Below the pieces are notes generated by a model. That model was not told where the DNA came from. It searched no databases and saw only the letters and a list, made by a program, of their open reading frames with translations. Made by a program: the position numbers and the translations under genes. A stretch of DNA of 64,000 nt from Gramella sp. Hel_I_59 (lineage in GTDB: Bacteria; Bacteroidota; Bacteroidia; Flavobacteriales; Flavobacteriaceae): positions 930,001 to 994,000 of the forward strand of contig NZ_VFME01000001.1 in the NCBI RefSeq assembly GCF_006714895.1, given 5' to 3'. Of the stretch, positions 60,483 through 64,000 are shown piece by piece (the stretch's first letter is position 1; each line of letters starts with the position of its first letter).

Positions 60483-61691
60483 ATGATAAAATTCGCCCTT
60501 ATCAGGGAACGAAAAACTCCACCAGACAGGCGAGTGGTTTTTTCTCCTCAAATGCTTCAGGAAGCCCAGAAACAGTTTCCGAAGGCAGTATTTAAAGTCG
60601 AAAGTTCTGATATCAGGATATTTAGCGACCAGCAATACAGAGAGGCTGGTTTTGAGGTAAGCGATGATGTGACAGATTGTGATGTGCTAATAGGAGTAAA
60701 GGAAGTTCCAATTCCAGATCTGGTACCTGACAAAAAGTACTTTTTCTTTTCTCATACGATCAAAAAGCAGCCATATAATCGTGACTTGCTTCGTGAAGTC
60801 CTGGAAAGGAGAATCGAATTGTATGATCATGAGGTCATCACCAATAAGAATAATGGCAGGTTGATAGGCTTTGGGCGTTATGCTGGATTAGTAGGAGCTT
60901 ATAATGGGATTCGAATGATTGGTAAGAAGGAAGATCGGTTTGATCTTCCCAAAGCAGAAGATCTTCCAGATCTCGATTCACTATTGAAAGAACTCGATAA
61001 GATAGATCTTCCTAAGTACAAATTTGTATTAACCGGAAGTGGTAAAGTAGCGCACGGAGCCAGGGAAATCCTTGAGCATTTAAAAATAAAACAGGTTGAT
61101 CCAGAAACCTACCGTGTTAGTGAGTTCGATGAACCGGTGTTTTGTCATATCGATGTGCTGGATTACGCCAAACGAAAAGATAAGGCTGAAGGCAGCCGAA
61201 TGGAATTTTATAAAGTTCCGGAGAACTATGATCCTGATTTCATGAAATTCGCCAAAACCAGTGATGTCTTTATTGCTGGTCATTTTTATGGCGAAGGCGC
61301 TCCAGTATTTTATTCCGAAGAAGATATGCAGCATAAAGATTTCAGAATAAAATATGTGGCAGATATTTCATGTGATATTGCCGGACCAGTTGCAAGTACC
61401 ATACGACCTTCCACGATAGCGGAACCTTTTTATGGTGTTGACTTAAACACAAATGTTGAGGTAGATTTCAAAAGCAAAAATGCTATAGCCGTAATGGCCG
61501 TAGATAACTTGCCATGTGAATTACCTAAAGATGCCAGCGAAGGTTTTGGAGAGATGTTTCTTAAACACGTAATTCCGGCATTTTTTAATGAGGATAGGGA
61601 TACTATTCTTGGAAGATCGAAAATGACCGAAAATGGAAAATTAACTCCATTGTACTCTTATCTACAGGATTTTGTAGATGGAAAAGAATAA
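60483..61691 (+). CDS. Saccharopine dehydrogenase / alanine dehydrogenase-like NAD(P)-dependent oxidoreductase
   Basis: From ATG 60483 (MIKFALIRERKTPPDRRVVFSP) the product is 402 residues. The N-terminal AlaDh/PNT-type domain (residues 1-130) shows the KTPPDRRVVFSP substrate segment and DVLIGVKEVP. A Rossmann-like domain carries VLTGSGKVAHGAREIL near 190, and the C-terminal part has ADISCDIAGPVASTIRPSTI near 300. This layout fits lysine-forming saccharopine dehydrogenases of Bacteroidota, but the substrate remains uncertain. The ATG at 60483 is chosen over an upstream frame that begins in the promoter. Confidence 0.83.
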   Translation: MIKFALIRERKTPPDRRVVFSPQMLQEAQKQFPKAVFKVESSDIRIFSDQQYREAGFEVSDDVTDCDVLIGVKEVPIPDLVPDKKYFFFSHTIKKQPYNRDLLREVLERRIELYDHEVITNKNNGRLIGFGRYAGLVGAYNGIRMIGKKEDRFDLPKAEDLPDLDSLLKELDKIDLPKYKFVLTGSGKVAHGAREILEHLKIKQVDPETYRVSEFDEPVFCHIDVLDYAKRKDKAEGSRMEFYKVPENYDPDFMKFAKTSDVFIAGHFYGEGAPVFYSEEDMQHKDFRIKYVADISCDIAGPVASTIRPSTIAEPFYGVDLNTNVEVDFKSKNAIAVMAVDNLPCELPKDASEGFGEMFLKHVIPAFFNEDRDTILGRSKMTENGKLTPLYSYLQDFVDGKE

Positions 61692-61695
61692 AACT

Positions 61696-62529
61696 ATGAT
61701 CAAAATTCTTAGTAGCTTCTTAGTTATTCTGATAAGTGCATTTTGTAGTGCGCAGGAAGTTAGCGTGATGAGCTATAATATTAAGTATGCCAACGAGAAT
61801 GATGGTGAGAATAGCTGGTCTAAGCGGAAAGATTTTATTACTGATCAAATCCAGTTCTACGAGCCTCAAATCCTGGGACTTCAGGAAGCGGTAAAAATTC
61901 AGATCGAGCATTTTCTAGCTGAGGTCGATGGTTATCAATCGATTGGAGTAGCCCGGGAAGATGGCCTTGATAAAGGTGAATATACCGCAATACTTTACAA
62001 AACCGAAGATTTTGAAGTTGTAGAGTCCAGTACTTTCTGGCTTTCAGAAACTCCAGAAGCAGTTTCAACTGGATGGGACGCAGCATTGCCCAGGATCTGT
62101 ACCTATGCACTTTTCAAAAATAAGAACAGCGGGAAAAGGTTCTGGGTATTCAATACTCATTTTGATCACATTGGTAAGAATGCCAGGACTAATAGTGCTG
62201 AGTTGATCCTTAAAAAAATTGCAGAACTTAATACGAATCAACTTCCGGTATTTCTAATGGGTGATCTCAATTTAGAACCAGATGCAGAAGGAGTACTTAA
62301 TATTCTGAAACAACTTCAGGATTCCAGGGAAATTGCACAAAATACATTCGGGCCACAGGGAACTTTTAATGGATTCCAGTTCGATAAACCAGTCAAACGC
62401 CGAATTGATTATATTTTTGTGAGTGACCAGATTAGTGTCAACAAATACGCTGTATTAACAGATTCAAATGATCTTAAATATCCTTCAGATCATTTCCCGA
62501 TTTACATTGAAGCTGAATTCGAGGAATAA
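61696..62529 (+). CDS. Secreted endonuclease/exonuclease/phosphatase (EEP) family hydrolase
   Basis: From ATG 61696 the product is 277 residues with a signal peptide (MIKILSSFLVILISAFCSAQ). The EEP fold is clear: MSYNIKYANENDGENSWSKR near 25, LGLQEAV with the metal-binding Glu near 60, NTHFDHIGKNAR near 155, LMGDLNLEPD near 190, and SDHFPI with the catalytic His near 265. Phosphodiester cleavage is likely, and the substrate could be nucleic acid, sphingomyelin or a sugar phosphate. It lies 4 nt after the preceding dehydrogenase gene. Confidence 0.9.
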   Translation: MIKILSSFLVILISAFCSAQEVSVMSYNIKYANENDGENSWSKRKDFITDQIQFYEPQILGLQEAVKIQIEHFLAEVDGYQSIGVAREDGLDKGEYTAILYKTEDFEVVESSTFWLSETPEAVSTGWDAALPRICTYALFKNKNSGKRFWVFNTHFDHIGKNARTNSAELILKKIAELNTNQLPVFLMGDLNLEPDAEGVLNILKQLQDSREIAQNTFGPQGTFNGFQFDKPVKRRIDYIFVSDQISVNKYAVLTDSNDLKYPSDHFPIYIEAEFEE

Positions 62530-62646
62530 TCGAGATAGTAAAAGCATCCTTGTTCCAGATTTCTATTTTCAATATAAAAAGGTGAACAAGTGCTTTCATA
62601 TTGTTTGGTAAAGCTTTTATAGTATAGTTACTCTGTAATTAGAAGT

Positions 62647-63417
62647 CTATTCAATTTCAATTACTTCTCCATCATTTGGTATAAAAGTCTTCTGTAAAAG
62701 ACCGTTTTCTGCCAGTTCCTTGCGTAACTGAGTTCTTGTAGTGGGACAATGATTGACAGCTTCTAAATGATTTGCCACTACAGATCCTGGTGCAGCTTTG
62801 GTGAATTTTACAATATCTTCCATAGTCATTAGTAAAGGTTGAAATAAAACCAACTGTGCCGTTCCACAAGCAACAACAGCGACATCTGGTTTGTATTTAT
62901 GAAGTGCTTTCTCTACATCATTCGTGTAAATCGTGTCAGCACTCAAATACATTGACTTCTCGCCTGGAAGTTGAACGTAAAAACCCATTACATTTCCCAT
63001 TGGTTTAGATACAAATCCATAACCGTGTTTGGCAGGGATGCCCTCAATAGTTCCATCTAAAGAATTAGATTCTTCCCAGTAATTAACTGTATTAACCACA
63101 TTCAAACCTCGTTTCTTCAGGTCTTCTTCGTCTTTGATACTACAGGTGATGGGTATTCGATTTGATTTTAGAAATTCTTCTCCGGCAGTATCAAGATGGT
63201 CAGGGTGTAGATGAGTGATAAGACAATGTGTTGTCCTCCTAACGATTTCCATAGCATTAGTGGGTAAATCGAGGATTGGATTTCTTTTTGGTTTAAATCT
63301 GAATAGTGTAAAGGTTGGTCCCGCTGTTCCTTTTTCACCCAACATAGGATCCACTAAGATAAATCTGTCTCCTGACTCTATTACCATCGTGGCATTACGC
63401 AAATGATGTATCCTCAT
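62647..63417 (-). CDS. MBL-fold metal-dependent hydrolase (UlaG-like)
   Basis: The 256-residue protein carries the metallo-beta-lactamase motif THLHPDHLD near residue 70, preceded by IESGDRFILVDPMLGEKG near 15-30. Later metal ligands are in YLSADTIYT near 160 and VANHLEAVNHC near 220. It lacks a signal peptide, so it acts in the cytoplasm. The family includes UlaG-like lactonases and other hydrolases, and the substrate cannot be read. It ends 117 bp after the convergent EEP gene. Confidence 0.9.
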   Translation of the reverse strand: MRIHHLRNATMVIESGDRFILVDPMLGEKGTAGPTFTLFRFKPKRNPILDLPTNAMEIVRRTTHCLITHLHPDHLDTAGEEFLKSNRIPITCSIKDEEDLKKRGLNVVNTVNYWEESNSLDGTIEGIPAKHGYGFVSKPMGNVMGFYVQLPGEKSMYLSADTIYTNDVEKALHKYKPDVAVVACGTAQLVLFQPLLMTMEDIVKFTKAAPGSVVANHLEAVNHCPTTRTQLRKELAENGLLQKTFIPNDGEVIEIE

Positions 63418-63480
63418 ATATACTGTCTTTTTTTAATCGATCGATGCTCTGGTTCTAACATCGTCTTCAAAATCTTAAAT

Positions 63481-63765
63481 TTAACTACCAGCGAAAGGGG
63501 TGCCAAAAATTCCGACTGCAAGTTCTGCCCAGATGATGAAAAGTAATATAAGAATCGCCGAGCTAGCAATAATTCTCTGTTTTCGGCTTTTTAGTTTATG
63601 ACGTACAAATTGAATAGCAAGTCCGCTAAGAAATAAGAGACTTCCTATCACTAAAAAATCAAAACCACTCCAATTTACTTCATTGGTAAATTGCATAGCC
63701 AATAAGGGAATGAGTGAAATTGTTACTACTACAAATAAAGTAACAGATAGATCTTTAGTTCTCAT
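63481..63765 (-). CDS. Small membrane protein, three helices
   Basis: The 94-residue product has three hydrophobic segments near 8-24 (VTLFVVVTISLIPLLAM), 32-52 (FDFLVIGSLLFLSGLAIQFV) and 65-90 (IIASSAILILLFIIWAELAVGIFG), with a basic loop KLKSRKQR. This pattern is common in uncharacterised Bacteroidota membrane proteins. It lies upstream of the MBL hydrolase gene on the same strand, 63 bp away, and may share its transcript. Confidence 0.7.
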   Translation of the reverse strand: MRTKDLSVTLFVVVTISLIPLLAMQFTNEVNWSGFDFLVIGSLLFLSGLAIQFVRHKLKSRKQRIIASSAILILLFIIWAELAVGIFGTPFAGS

Positions 63766-63830
63766 TTTGCTGAAATTATAATTCCTTTCAATAAAGTTAA
63801 GTATTTATGCCTTACTGTATGAAACAAAAA

Positions 63831-63856
63831 AACCCGCAAAATTTGCGGGTTTTTTA
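63831..63856 (-). terminator. Terminator after the right-edge small gene
   Basis: AACCCGCAAA and TTTGCGGGTT flank a minimal loop, with A7 on one side and T6 on the other. It can act in either direction. The minus-strand gene ends 14 bp away. Confidence 0.85.
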
Positions 63857-63869
63857 TTCTAAATCTGGA

Positions 63870-64000
63870 TTACAGATCCAGCCTGTTTTCATCAGACCTT
63901 CCCGGGGAGGGATTATCTGGCCTGTTTGGATTTGCAGGATCATTTATATTTCCCGGTCTTGTTCCGGTATTTTCATCCTGTCTGGTGTTTCCAGTCATTC
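63870..64000 (-). CDS. Small hydrophilic Asn/Pro-rich protein (possibly partial)
   Basis: From ATG 63998 the 42 residues read MTGNTRQDENTGTRPGNIND and end SDENRLDL. The product is rich in Asn, Pro, Asp and Arg, without hydrophobic residues, and likely disordered. Its style resembles the 47-residue protein at 5951-6094. The frame remains open to the window edge, so a longer gene cannot be excluded. A terminator follows closely, which supports expression. Confidence 0.5.
   Translation of the reverse strand, partial: MTGNTRQDENTGTRPGNINDPANPNRPDNPSPGRSDENRLDL

Overview
The window looks like a chromosomal segment of a marine Bacteroidota, most likely a Flavobacteriaceae member close to Gramella/Christiangramia. 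The reasons are low GC, TonB-dependent receptors with carboxypeptidase-regulatory domains, PorT-like barrels, scarce Shine-Dalgarno sequences, promoters of the TTG-N19-TAnnTTTG type and a tmRNA tag GENNYALAA. The genus is an inference that cannot be checked here. No intact insertion sequence, prophage or CRISPR array was seen.

Layout. 1-6100: end of a TonB receptor, coaD and ddl (minus); PASTA protein, rluD, yaaA and a uracil-DNA-glycosylase-like gene (plus); and two very short minus-strand genes, ribosomal protein THX and a 47-residue hydrophilic protein. 6172-12817: a complete trpEGDCFBA operon (minus) preceded by a leader peptide with three consecutive Trp codons, a 7-nt antiterminator pairing and a terminator. 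12863-14990: marR-nitroreductase-yceI, divergent from a rhodanese. 15148-24000: outer-membrane barrel, Na+/solute symporter, rlmF, DEDDh exonuclease/GIY-YIG fusion, and a PepSY membrane protein plus siderophore-type TonB receptor. 24134-30785: a 2150-residue alpha-2-macroglobulin with a carboxypeptidase-regulatory domain and SusC-type plug inserted near the bait region.

30887-40799: an XRE repressor with its own operator repeats, then a plus-strand cluster: YjfI/YbjN-like chaperone-fold protein, PspA, YqiJ-like OB-fold membrane protein, flotillin and a 1625-residue AAA ATPase behind an internal terminator. This looks like a membrane-stress or membrane-remodelling system and is the best candidate for poorly described biology here. 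40970-45155: M8-like metalloprotease lipoprotein, DUF808 protein, MscS channel, methyltransferase and a small protein.

45759-50656: the glyoxylate shunt (aceB-aceA) divergent from a RamB/ScfR-type regulator, with a palindrome and two 12-bp repeats between them. 51404-57215: a soluble histidine kinase and an NtrC-type sigma-54 activator upstream of a run encoding a small Cys-rich protein, glutamate dehydrogenase, a Gre/Rnk factor, a helical protein, a small membrane protein and a cREC-domain protein. 57770-64000: small lipoproteins, ssrA with a partial duplication of its 3' end, a repeat-like region, a saccharopine-dehydrogenase-like enzyme, an EEP-family hydrolase, an MBL-fold hydrolase and small proteins.

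Two genes, the trp leader peptide and the RamB-like regulator, have a TAnnTTTG box only 5 nt before ATG. This suggests leaderless mRNAs.
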